Source: Shinella zoogloeoides (GTDB taxonomy: Bacteria > Pseudomonadota > Alphaproteobacteria > Rhizobiales > Rhizobiaceae). From it: DNA of 64,000 bases. The DNA is taken from the NCBI RefSeq assembly GCF_020883495.1, contig NZ_CP086610.1:3528501-3592500 (forward strand), read 5' to 3'. Made by a program: the position numbers and the translations under genes. Below the pieces are notes generated by a model. It was not told the DNA's origin. It did not search any database and saw only the letters and a list, made by a program, of their open reading frames with translations. Below are positions 1 through 9,597 of the stretch, one piece after another. Position 1 is the stretch's first letter, and every line of letters starts with the position of its first letter.

Positions 1-100
1 CCGGCTTTCGGCGGAAATCGCAAGCCTTCCGCCCGAGACGGTGCGCCGTCTTGCCGGCATCCTCGAAAAAGCGTGCAATAACCGGGTAAAACCCGGTTGA
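1..100 (+). CDS. 3' end of an unidentified gene (partial)
   Basis: An open frame enters from the left edge (codons from base 2) and ends at TGA 98-100, giving about 32 C-terminal residues. They are amphipathic and helix-like, with a core such as LPPETVRRLAGILEKAC. The end of a MarR-type regulator is conceivable from the helical pattern, but the fragment is too short to name. It lies on the same strand as gyrB, 136 bases upstream of it, and its last codons form a small hairpin. That the frame is coding is an inference from composition only. Confidence 0.4.
   Translation, partial: RLSAEIASLPPETVRRLAGILEKACNNRVKPG
81..97 (+). terminator. small hairpin at the end of the partial gene
   Basis: ACCGGGT (81-87) and ACCCGGT (91-97) form a perfect 7-bp stem with an AAA loop, overlapping the last codons of the upstream gene. 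There is no T-run after it, so intrinsic termination would be weak. Confidence 0.3.
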
Positions 101-136
101 TCCCCTGAATTCTGCCGTGTTTGCAGGCTCTCTGAT

Positions 137-164
137 TTGGAACTTGAGGGCAAAATCCCTATAT
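137..164 (+). promoter_or_regulatory. possible gyrB promoter
   Basis: TTGGAA (137-142) and CTATAT (159-164) are separated by 16 bases, resembling the CTTGAC/CTATAT pattern of rhizobial housekeeping promoters. The -10 match is good and the -35 match is weak. It lies about 70 bases upstream of the gyrB ATG. No experimental support. Confidence 0.3.
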
Positions 165-236
165 TCGGAGAATCCGGAAAGCCGTGATTCGCCCCGCTTT
201 CCCCGCCTGTCGCGAAAACTCTGGAAAGACTTTTGA

Positions 237-2669
<2,433 letters not shown>

Positions 2670-2674
2670 CAGGA

Positions 2675-2700
2675 AAAGAGCCGCCGAAAGGCGGCTCTTT
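2675..2700 (+). terminator. gyrB terminator
   Basis: AAAGAGCCGCC (2675-2685) pairs perfectly with GGCGGCTCTTT (2690-2700) around a GAAA tetraloop, starting 5 bases after the gyrB stop. The A-run on the left arm means it can also terminate the convergent nitroreductase transcript from the minus strand. Confidence 0.85.
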
Positions 2701-2711
2701 CATATGCGGGT

Positions 2712-3305
2712 TCAGGCGATGAAACGCCCTTCGGAAGCGAACTCCGCCACCGGCTTGCGCGTGCTCGGCACTTCGCGCTTCATCAGGTCTTCCGGCAGCG
2801 TCTCCTTCGGCGCGATCTTGCCGATGGCGGCCGCCGCCTCCACACGAAAACCGTCCGGAATGCCGAGCACGTCCGTGAGTCTGGCGCGGTCGATGCCGCC
2901 CATGCCGTGGGCGTGGTAGCCGGCATGGATCGCCTGAAGGGCGAAATAGGCCCAGGCCGCGCCCGTGTCGAAGGCATGGGTATAGGCGGGGCGCATCTCG
3001 CCGTCGGCATTCTTGCGATGGGTCTGCGAGACGATCACCACGAGCACGGAGGCCTTGTCCGCCCAGCGCCGGTTGCCGTCGTCCAGCGCATCATAGATCG
3101 CATCGAAGGCGGGGGTGCCGCGATGGCCGTAGATGAAGCGCCAGGGCTGGCCGTTGGCCGCCGAGGGCGCCCAGCGCGCAGCCTCGAACAGCGAGAGCAG
3201 CGTCGCCTGCGGCATGGCCTCGCCGGTGAAGGCGCGGGGCGACCACCGGTCGAGGAAGACGGGGGAGATGGCGTGGTCCGCGATGCGGCCGGTGGGATGG
3301 GTCAT
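2712..3305 (-). CDS. nitroreductase family protein
   Basis: Probable FMN-dependent NAD(P)H oxidoreductase of the nitroreductase superfamily. The 197 residues open with the family hallmarks: SPVFLDRWSPRAFTGE (an 'R-S-x-R-x-F' type FMN-phosphate loop) followed by LFEAARWAPSAANGQPWRF, the segment that contacts FMN. The middle has WAYFALQAIHAGYHAHGMGGID, typical of the dimer-interface helix, and the C-terminal part carries the usual 'lgip..f.v.a..aiG' pattern. The physiological substrate cannot be read from sequence; many members reduce quinones, nitroaromatics or enones. It faces gyrB convergently and is divergent from the downstream aldehyde dehydrogenase across a 170-base gap. The ATG has GAGG upstream on the minus strand. 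Confidence 0.85.
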   Translation of the reverse strand: MTHPTGRIADHAISPVFLDRWSPRAFTGEAMPQATLLSLFEAARWAPSAANGQPWRFIYGHRGTPAFDAIYDALDDGNRRWADKASVLVVIVSQTHRKNADGEMRPAYTHAFDTGAAWAYFALQAIHAGYHAHGMGGIDRARLTDVLGIPDGFRVEAAAAIGKIAPKETLPEDLMKREVPSTRKPVAEFASEGRFIA

Positions 3306-3475
3306 TGCATAGCCTCGAATGTAGATTTAGCGGGCGGAACCTAACCCCATCGGCGCCGTCCGCGAAGTGCTAAAATCGCTTGGCAGTCGATTGTCGAAAG
3401 GGTGGCTGAGGCCATATAACGCTTGCAACACGGCGTCATGGCGCCCGGTGGCATCGCGAAAATGGGAGATATCCG

Positions 3476-4927
3476 ATGAGCCTCAAAGACCCGAGCCTGC
3501 TGCGTCAGGCAGCCCTTGTTGGCACCCGCTGGATCGAAGCGGACGGCAGCGGCATTGCCGTGAAGAACCCGGCGACGGGCGAGCTGGTCGGCTACGTGCC
3601 GAAGCTCGGCGCGAAGGAGACGAAGGAAGCCATCGACGCCGCAGCCGAGGCCCAGAAGGGCTGGGCCGCCCGCACCGCCAAGGAGCGCTCCGGCATTCTG
3701 CGCAAGTGGTTCGAGCTGATGATCGAGAACAAGGACGATCTCGGCCGTATCCTCACTATGGAACAGGGCAAACCGCTGGCCGAGGCCACCGGCGAAATCG
3801 TCTATGGCGCAAGCTTCGTCGAATGGTTCGCCGAAGAGGCCCGCCGCCTCTACGGCGATATCGTTCCGGGTCACCAGAAGGACAAGCGCATCCTCGTGAT
3901 GAAGCAGCCGATCGGCGTCGTTGCAGCGATCACGCCCTGGAACTTCCCCAATGCCATGATCACCCGCAAGGCCGGCCCGGCCTTCGCCGCCGGTTGCGCC
4001 ATGGTGCTGAAGCCCGCCTCGCAGACGCCGTTCTCGGCCATCGCGATTGCAATCCTTGCCGAACGCGCCGGCCTGCCCGCCGGCCTGTTCAGCGTCATCA
4101 CCGGCTCGGCGCGCGAGATCGGCGCGGAAATGACGGCCAACCCCATCATCCGCAAGCTCACCTTCACCGGCTCGACGGAAATCGGCGCGGAGCTTTACAA
4201 GCAGTGCGCCCCGACCATCAAGAAGCTCGGCCTCGAGCTTGGCGGCAATGCGCCCTTCATCGTCTTCGACGATGCGGACCTCGATGCCGCCGTCGAGGGT
4301 GCGCTGATCGCCAAGTTCCGCAACAACGGCCAGACCTGCGTCTGCGCCAACCGGCTCTATGTGCAGGATGCCGTCTATGACGCCTTCTCCGCAAAGCTCG
4401 CCGCCGCTGTCGGCAAGCTGAAGACCGGCAACGGCTTCGAGGAAGGCGTCGTGCTCGGCCCGCTGATCGACAATGCGGCGCTGGAGAAGGTCGAGGAGCA
4501 TGTCTCCGACGCTGTGAAGAAGGGCGGCCGGGTCGTGCAGGGCGGCAAGCGCCATGCGCTCGGCGGCACCTTCTACGAGGCGACCGTCATCGCCGATGTC
4601 ACGCCCGACATGGCGGTGGCGAAGGAGGAGACCTTCGGCCCCGTCGCCCCGCTCTTCCGCTTCACGGATGAGAACGACGTGATCGCTCAGGCGAACGACA
4701 CCGAGTTCGGCCTTGCCTCCTATTTCTACGCCAAGGACCTGTCGCGCGTCTTCCGCGTGGCCGAGGCGCTGGAATACGGCATGGTCGGCGTCAATACCGG
4801 CCTCATCTCGACGGCGGAAGCACCCTTCGGCGGCGTCAAGCTCTCGGGCCTTGGCCGCGAAGGCTCGCGCTACGGCATCGAGGAATTCACCGAGATCAAA
4901 TATGTCTGCCTCGGCGGCATCGGCTGA
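3476..4927 (+). CDS. gabD: NAD(P)+-dependent aldehyde dehydrogenase, succinate-semialdehyde dehydrogenase type
   Basis: Oxidises an aldehyde, most likely succinate semialdehyde, to the acid in the cytoplasm. The 483 residues match GabD in length and in motifs: TPWNFPNAMITRKAGPA near 153 for the cofactor pocket, FTGSTEIG near 224, general-base Glu254 in ELGG, and catalytic Cys288 in GQTCVCAN. The second Cys two residues after the catalytic one is typical of GabD enzymes, where it can form a redox disulfide. The C-terminal PFGGVKLSGLGREG motif is intact. A strong hairpin separates it from the HpcH/HpaI aldolase gene 68 bases downstream, whose family can produce succinate semialdehyde or lactaldehyde, so the pair may be functionally linked. 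The family is certain; the substrate is inferred from family resemblance. Confidence 0.88.
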   Translation: MSLKDPSLLRQAALVGTRWIEADGSGIAVKNPATGELVGYVPKLGAKETKEAIDAAAEAQKGWAARTAKERSGILRKWFELMIENKDDLGRILTMEQGKPLAEATGEIVYGASFVEWFAEEARRLYGDIVPGHQKDKRILVMKQPIGVVAAITPWNFPNAMITRKAGPAFAAGCAMVLKPASQTPFSAIAIAILAERAGLPAGLFSVITGSAREIGAEMTANPIIRKLTFTGSTEIGAELYKQCAPTIKKLGLELGGNAPFIVFDDADLDAAVEGALIAKFRNNGQTCVCANRLYVQDAVYDAFSAKLAAAVGKLKTGNGFEEGVVLGPLIDNAALEKVEEHVSDAVKKGGRVVQGGKRHALGGTFYEATVIADVTPDMAVAKEETFGPVAPLFRFTDENDVIAQANDTEFGLASYFYAKDLSRVFRVAEALEYGMVGVNTGLISTAEAPFGGVKLSGLGREGSRYGIEEFTEIKYVCLGGIG

Positions 4928-4948
4928 TCGGCTGTTCTGAAAAGCATC

Positions 4949-4979
4949 CCGGCCGGGCTTGCCCGGCCGGTTTCCGTTT
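4949..4979 (+). terminator. terminator after gabD
   Basis: CCGGCCGGGC (4949-4958) and GCCCGGCCGG (4961-4970) form a perfect 10-bp GC-rich stem with a TT loop, followed by the T-rich TTTCCGTTT. It should end or attenuate gabD transcription before the aldolase gene. Confidence 0.75.
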
Positions 4980-4995
4980 CTGAGAGGGAAAGATC

Positions 4996-5796
4996 GTGGC
5001 AGCACCGAAAAATGCCTTCAAGGCCGCGCTTCGCGAAGGCCGGTTCCAGCTTGGCCTCTGGGCCGCGCTCGGCAGCGCCTATGCGGCGGAGATTCTCTCG
5101 ACCAGCGGCTATGACTGGCTGCTGATCGACGGCGAGCACGGTCCGAACGACATGCCGCTGATCAGCGCGCAGGTCGGTGCGCTGCGCCACTCGCCGGCGC
5201 ATGCCATGGTGCGCCCGCCGATGGGCGAGGCGTGGATATTGAAGCAGCTCCTCGACCAGGGCGCGCAGACTTTCCTCATCCCGATGGTCGAATCGGCTGC
5301 GCAGGCCGAGGCGTTGGTGCGCGCCGTCCGCTATCCGCCGCACGGCATTCGCGGTGTCGGCGCGGGCCTCGGCCGGGCGAGCGATTTCAACCGCACGCCC
5401 GACTACATCACGACCGCCAACGAGGAGATCTGCCTGATCGTGCAGGTGGAGAACCGCGCGGGCCATGCGGCCATCGACGAGATCGCCGCCGTGGAGGGTG
5501 TCGACGGCATCTTCATCGGCCCGTCCGACCTTGCCGCCGATATGGGGCATCTCGGCAATCCCGGCGCGGCGGAGGTGCTGGCCGCGATCACCCATATCTT
5601 CGAGCGGACGAAGGCCCATGGCAAGGCGCGGGGCATCATGACCGTCTCGCTGCCGGAAGCCGGCGTCTACCGCGATCTCGGCGCGGATTTCATGGCCATC
5701 GGCACCGACGTCAATTGCCTCGTCTCCGCGGTCGGCGATCTGCGCCGGCGCTTCCTCGGGGAAGAAATAGCGGAGAAGCGCGGCGGCGGTTACTGA
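4996..5796 (+). CDS. HpcH/HpaI family aldolase (2-keto-3-deoxy acid or hydroxy-oxo-diacid aldolase)
   Basis: Class II metal-dependent aldolase releasing pyruvate from a 2-oxo-4-hydroxy (or 2-keto-3-deoxy) acid. The 266 residues show the family signature in order: DWLLIDGEHGPND near 40-52 with the catalytic His48, MVRPP with the pyruvate-binding Arg near 72, GVGAGLGRASDFN near 119, QVENRAG with a metal-ligand Glu near 152, and GIFIGPSDLAADMG near 171-184. Family members act on 4-hydroxy-2-oxoheptanedioate, 5-keto-4-deoxyglucarate and 2-keto-3-deoxy-L-rhamnonate. The context of a FucU-type mutarotase and aldose dehydrogenase favours a deoxy-sugar acid, but this is inference. The start is GTG preceded by GAGAGGGAAAG. 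It overlaps the convergent gntR by 7 bases. Confidence 0.85.
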   Translation: MAAPKNAFKAALREGRFQLGLWAALGSAYAAEILSTSGYDWLLIDGEHGPNDMPLISAQVGALRHSPAHAMVRPPMGEAWILKQLLDQGAQTFLIPMVESAAQAEALVRAVRYPPHGIRGVGAGLGRASDFNRTPDYITTANEEICLIVQVENRAGHAAIDEIAAVEGVDGIFIGPSDLAADMGHLGNPGAAEVLAAITHIFERTKAHGKARGIMTVSLPEAGVYRDLGADFMAIGTDVNCLVSAVGDLRRRFLGEEIAEKRGGGY

Positions 5797-6686
5797 ACCG
5801 CGTCGGGACCGTTGATCGACTGCAGCAGCGTTTCGCGCGCCGACTTCAGGTGTTGCCGGCAAGCGGCCTCGATACCGGCCGGATCGCGTGAGCGCAGCGC
5901 CGCGATATAGGCGAGATGTTCCTCCAGCGCGCGCGCATTGCGCTGGCGGGCGTTCGTCTTGTTCCACTGGTAGTGATAGTGGAAGACGATGGCGATCACG
6001 TCGTAGAAATCGACGACGAAACGGTTCTTCGAGGCACGATGCACCAGGAGGTGGAAGCGCTCGTCGAGTTCGGAGAAATCCACATAGCGGTTCTCGATAT
6101 CGGCAAGGATATCGTGATGCACGGCCTCGATGGCGTCCAGTTCCCGCCATGCCGGGTGATCCTCGGGCAGATGCGCGAAGGCGGCGGCCGAGCGCAGCTC
6201 GAACATCTCGCGCACCTCCGTCAGCTCCAGCGCGAAATCGCGGGTGAAGCCCTTCAGCACCCAATGGCTGTTCGGCCGCTTCTCGATGAGGCCGAACCGG
6301 CTGAAGCGGATGAGGAATTCGCGCACGCTCGTCGTGCCGATGCCGATCTCGCGGGCAAGCTCCAGCTCGTTGATCTGCATGCCCGGCTGCGCGCCGCCGT
6401 CGAGAATCCGGCGCATGAAGCTGCGCTCGATGATCTCCGAGAGCGAATCCGTCTCCTCCGTCGGAAAGTAATCCGAGGGCACGGGCTTGCGCAGCACGAT
6501 CTTGCGGCGCTTTTCCCAGGTCAGAAGGCCGATTTCCTCCAGCCGGGTCAGGATCGCGCGCACCGTGGTGCGGCTGACGCCGAGCGTCGCGCCGAGTTCG
6601 GGTTCGGACGGCAGGCTCGCCGTCTGTTCCAGCAGCTTCACGCAGCGATTGAAGGCGTCCTTGAAGACGGTATTCTGTTTGGCCAT
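5790..6686 (-). CDS. GntR-type regulator with two winged-helix domains and an FCD ligand domain
   Basis: Transcription regulator, probably of the sugar-catabolic genes on either side. The 298 residues contain two separate winged helix-turn-helix segments. The first spans about 25-66, with SLPSEPELGATLGVSRTTVR then LEEIGLLTWEKRR. The second spans about 84-146, with MQINELELAREIGIGTTSVR then FGLIEKRPNSHW. An FCD effector domain follows (about 152-290), with His212, His257 and His279 placed as possible metal ligands. A usual FadR-type GntR protein has one wHTH and about 220-240 residues, so this is an enlarged version. It is divergent from the aldo/keto reductase across a 190-base gap holding an operator-like palindrome, so autoregulation is plausible. 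Confidence 0.88.
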   Translation of the reverse strand: MAKQNTVFKDAFNRCVKLLEQTASLPSEPELGATLGVSRTTVRAILTRLEEIGLLTWEKRRKIVLRKPVPSDYFPTEETDSLSEIIERSFMRRILDGGAQPGMQINELELAREIGIGTTSVREFLIRFSRFGLIEKRPNSHWVLKGFTRDFALELTEVREMFELRSAAAFAHLPEDHPAWRELDAIEAVHHDILADIENRYVDFSELDERFHLLVHRASKNRFVVDFYDVIAIVFHYHYQWNKTNARQRNARALEEHLAYIAALRSRDPAGIEAACRQHLKSARETLLQSINGPDAVQ

Positions 6687-6818
6687 GGGTGCCGCCGGTT
6701 CCGGAGTTTCGCGTCCCTTAATGGCTGACCGGGAGAAAGGCCAGATGCCGGTGCTTCCACCGTCCCCTCGTCATATCCCCGTTTCCTCCTCATCGCATAT
6801 TACCCATTGACGGCGATC

Positions 6819-6840
6819 TGTCTATTGTCGATAAAAGACA
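6819..6840. promoter_or_regulatory. operator-like palindrome in the gntR/aldo-keto reductase intergenic region
   Basis: The outer arms TGTCT (6819-6823) and AGACA (6836-6840) are perfect inverted repeats, and 18 of the 22 positions agree with the reverse complement. The right half reads TCGATAAAAGAC, which resembles ATCTATAAAAGG at a second palindrome upstream of the ABC transporter. This is the expected position for a GntR operator controlling the divergent pair. Binding is inferred. Confidence 0.5.
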
Positions 6841-6876
6841 AAAGTGCCGGTGAGAGGACGCCGGCCGGGAGGATAT

Positions 6877-7896
6877 ATGCGGACGCGGACCATCGGAAGG
6901 ACGGGCCTTGCCGTGACCGAATTCAGTTTCGGCACCGCGGCGCTCGGCGGGCTTTACCGGGCCTGCCCGCGCGATGTCGCGATGGCGACGCTGGAGGCGG
7001 CCTGGCAGGAAGGGCTGCGCTACTACGATACCGCTCCCTGGTACGGTTTCGGCCTTGCGGAGCGTTATGTCGGCGATTTCCTGCGCGGCAAGACGGAGGA
7101 AAACCACGTCCTGTCGACGAAGGTCGGCCGCATCATGATGCCGGTGCCGGACGACCGGGTGCCGGACTACGGCTTCGTCGATCCGCTGCCCTTCGATGCG
7201 CGCTACGACTACAGCTATGACGGCATCATGCGCTGCGTCGAGCTGAGCTATGCTCGCCTCGGCCTCAACCGGATCGATATCCTCTATGTCCACGATATCG
7301 GCGTCTATACCCACGGCGCGGAACGCAACGCCGTCTATCTGCGCCAGCTCTTCGATTCCGGGCTGAAGGCGCTTTCGGAGCTGAAGTCGTCGGGCGTCGT
7401 CAAGGCTTTCGGCCTCGGCGTGAACGAGGTGCCCGTCTGCCTCGAGGTGATGCGCGAGGCCGATCTCGACTGCATCCTGCTGGCGGGGCGCTATTCCCTG
7501 CTGGACCGCTCCGCGGTCGCCGAACTCCTGCCGCTCTGCGAGCGGAAAGGCACGTCGCTGGTGGTCGGCGGCGTGTTCAATTCCGGCATCCTGGCGACCG
7601 GCCCCGTGGAGGGCGCGCATTTCGACTACATGCCGGCGACGCCGGAGATTGCCGGCAAGGTCGGGGCGATGATGGCGATCGCCGACAAGGCGGACGTGCC
7701 GCTCGCCGCACCCGCCCTGCAGTTTCCGCTGCGCAATCCCTCCGTGGCCTCGGTGCTTGTCGGCACGGCCAAGCCGGAGAGCCTGCGGCGCAATATGGCG
7801 CTCGCACGCCAGACGCTGCCCGAGGACATATACCCGGCCTTCGAGCCCCATACGCTCGTCGCACCGGCGCTGGGAACCGAGGCGGTCAGACAATAG
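6877..7896 (+). CDS. aldo/keto reductase, aldose 1-dehydrogenase (L-fucose dehydrogenase) type
   Basis: Probable NAD(P)+-dependent oxidation of an aldose at C1 to the lactone. The 339-residue protein is an (alpha/beta)8 aldo/keto reductase with the tetrad visible as Asp51 and Tyr56 in DTAPWYGFGLAE, Lys82 in LSTKVGR and His139 in DILYVHD. The long insertion between the Lys and His strands (PFDARYDYSYDG) is characteristic of the D-threo-aldose/L-fucose dehydrogenase subgroup, which matches the FucU-like mutarotase next door. The start is the ATG with GGGAGGA upstream; an in-frame GTG 33 bases earlier has no better context. It is first in a plus-strand run of sugar genes. The exact sugar is not proven. 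Confidence 0.82.
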   Translation: MRTRTIGRTGLAVTEFSFGTAALGGLYRACPRDVAMATLEAAWQEGLRYYDTAPWYGFGLAERYVGDFLRGKTEENHVLSTKVGRIMMPVPDDRVPDYGFVDPLPFDARYDYSYDGIMRCVELSYARLGLNRIDILYVHDIGVYTHGAERNAVYLRQLFDSGLKALSELKSSGVVKAFGLGVNEVPVCLEVMREADLDCILLAGRYSLLDRSAVAELLPLCERKGTSLVVGGVFNSGILATGPVEGAHFDYMPATPEIAGKVGAMMAIADKADVPLAAPALQFPLRNPSVASVLVGTAKPESLRRNMALARQTLPEDIYPAFEPHTLVAPALGTEAVRQ

Positions 7897-7914
7897 GATG
7901 AGGATCGAAAGACC

Positions 7915-8361
7915 ATGCTGAAGGGAATTCATCCGCTGCTCGGCCCCGACCTCCTGCACACGATCAGGAGCATGGGCCATGGCGACGATATCGTCGTCGC
8001 CGACGCCAATTTTCCCGCGAGCTTCCTCGGTCCTATGGTCATCCGGGCGGACGGCGTCGATGCGATCGCCATGACCGAGGCCCTGCTGACGCATATGCCG
8101 CTCGATACATTCGTACCCGAGGCGGCCTGGCGCATGGAGGTGGTCGGGGACCCGCAGGCGGTGCCGGACGTCTGCGCGGCGTTTCAGGATGTCGTGCATC
8201 GGCTGGCCGGCGATTTCACCGTGCATGCGGTCGAGCGCTTCGCCTTCTACGACATGGCCCGCAAGGCTGCCTGCATCATTGCGACGACCGAATTTCGCCT
8301 CTACGGCAATATCATTTTGAAGAAAGGGGTCCTGCGCCCCCACGAGATTTTCCGAGGCTAG
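7915..8361 (+). CDS. fucU: RbsD/FucU family sugar mutarotase
   Basis: Interconverts anomers of a monosaccharide, L-fucose in the best-known FucU proteins, to feed a catabolic enzyme that uses one anomer. The 148 residues begin MLKGIHPLLGPDLLHTIRSMGHGDDIVVADANFPA, the family N-terminus, with catalytic-site His22 and Asp30. The C-terminal segment TTEFRLYGNIILKKGV is typical of FucU rather than the shorter RbsD. It lies 18 bases after the aldose dehydrogenase stop, with GAGGAT upstream. It probably supplies the anomer used by that dehydrogenase. The gene symbol is assigned by family, not by proven fucose specificity. Confidence 0.82.
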   Translation: MLKGIHPLLGPDLLHTIRSMGHGDDIVVADANFPASFLGPMVIRADGVDAIAMTEALLTHMPLDTFVPEAAWRMEVVGDPQAVPDVCAAFQDVVHRLAGDFTVHAVERFAFYDMARKAACIIATTEFRLYGNIILKKGVLRPHEIFRG

Positions 8362-8444
8362 CCTTCGGGCCAGCCGCTGCCTTCGGACCGAGATCGCCCG
8401 CTTGCCAAGCCATGGCGTCGGGTGTAGCCTGCCCTGAATATGTT

Positions 8445-8458
8445 TTTTATCTATAAAA
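8445..8458. promoter_or_regulatory. AT-rich palindrome upstream of the sugar ABC transporter
   Basis: TTTTAT (8445-8450) and ATAAAA (8453-8458) are perfect inverted repeats around CT, about 70 bases before the binding-protein start. The core shares TC-N-ATAAAAG with the palindrome at 6819-6840. It is a candidate second operator for the GntR regulator. The remainder of the 167-base gap between 8361 and 8529 shows no other recognisable feature. Confidence 0.45.
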
Positions 8459-8528
8459 GGTCGAGTTGTTCGCTTCCTGCAACGCGATCCCCCAAGGAGG
8501 ACAGGAAGCACCAGAGAGGAGAAACTTG

Positions 8529-9518
8529 ATGAGCATTGCAAGATCGCTTCTGACCCGCCGCGCCTTTACGGCCCTTGCGGGTGCCGCATTCCTCGCCGTC
8601 GCCAGCCCCGTCGCCGCCTTTGCGGAGGGCGTCACCATTCCGATCATCGTCAAGGACACCACGTCCTTCTACTGGCAGATCGTGCTTGCCGGCGCCCGCG
8701 CCGCAGGCAAGGATCTCGGCGTGAACGTCCCGGAACTCGGCGCGCAGTCCGAATCCGACATCAACGGCCAGATCAGCATCCTTGAAAACGCCGTTGCGGG
8801 CGGCCCTGCCGCCGTCGTCATCTCGCCGACGGAGTTCAAGGCGCTCGGCAAGCCGGTGGACGAGGCGGCCAAGTCCGTTCCGATCATCGGCATCGACTCG
8901 GCAGCCGATTCCAAGGCCTTCACCTCGTTCCTGACGACGGACAACGTCCAGGGCGGCCGCATCGCCGCCGATGGCCTTGCCGCCGCCATCAAGGCCGCGA
9001 CCGGCAAGGAAGAGGGCGAAGTCGCCATCATCACCAGCCTGCCGGGCGTCGGCTCGCTCGACCAGCGCCGTGAAGGCTTCCTCGACCAGGTCAAGACCAA
9101 ATATCCGGGCCTGAAGGTCGTGGCGGACAAATATGCGGACGGTCAGGCCACCACCGGCCTCAACATGATGACCGACCTCATCACCGCCAATCCGAACCTC
9201 GTCGGCGTCTTCGCCTCCAACCTCATCATGGCGCAGGGCGTCGGCCAGGCGATCGCGGAAAACAAGCTCGGCGACAAGATCAAGGTCATCGGCTTCGATA
9301 GCGACGAAAAGACCGTCGGCTTCCTCAAGGAAGGCGTGCTGGCCGGCCTCGTCGTGCAGGACCCGTACCGCATGGGCTATGACGGCGTGAAGACGGCGCT
9401 CGCCGTCTCCAAGGGCGAGAAGGTCGAGGCCTTCGTCGATACCGGGGCAAACCTCGTGACCAAGGACAACATGGCCGATCCGAAGATCGACGCCCTCCTG
9501 AACCCGAAGGTCAACTGA
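8529..9518 (+). CDS. periplasmic sugar-binding protein of a ribose-type ABC transporter
   Basis: Substrate-binding component that captures a sugar in the periplasm. The 329-residue protein starts with a signal sequence of about 34 residues ending AAFAEG. It carries two arginines before the hydrophobic core (LLTRRAFTALAG), which fits the twin-arginine (Tat) pattern loosely. The mature part belongs to the periplasmic-binding-protein 4 (RbsB-like) family: IPIIVKDTTSFYWQIVLAGA, ISILENAVAGGPAAVVISPTE, IGIDSAADS, and a hinge region near IKVIGFDSDEKTV. The ATG with GAGGAG upstream was chosen over an in-frame TTG 63 bases earlier because it yields a proper signal peptide. ATPase and permease genes follow in order. 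Confidence 0.9.
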   Translation: MSIARSLLTRRAFTALAGAAFLAVASPVAAFAEGVTIPIIVKDTTSFYWQIVLAGARAAGKDLGVNVPELGAQSESDINGQISILENAVAGGPAAVVISPTEFKALGKPVDEAAKSVPIIGIDSAADSKAFTSFLTTDNVQGGRIAADGLAAAIKAATGKEEGEVAIITSLPGVGSLDQRREGFLDQVKTKYPGLKVVADKYADGQATTGLNMMTDLITANPNLVGVFASNLIMAQGVGQAIAENKLGDKIKVIGFDSDEKTVGFLKEGVLAGLVVQDPYRMGYDGVKTALAVSKGEKVEAFVDTGANLVTKDNMADPKIDALLNPKVN

Positions 9519-9534
9519 CCGGCCGTTTGACCAT

Positions 9535-9566
9535 CTCCCGCCCGGGCCGCATGATCCGGGCGGGAG
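9535..9566 (+). terminator. hairpin between binding-protein and ATPase genes
   Basis: CTCCCGCCCGG (9535-9545) and CCGGGCGGGAG (9556-9566) form an 11-bp perfect stem with a 10-base loop. No T-run follows. Such hairpins after binding-protein genes commonly stabilise the upstream message and lower downstream expression, giving excess binding protein. It may act that way here rather than as a full terminator. Confidence 0.55.
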
Positions 9567-9597
9567 GCTTTGCGTGCAGTCACGGGAGGGACGAAGG

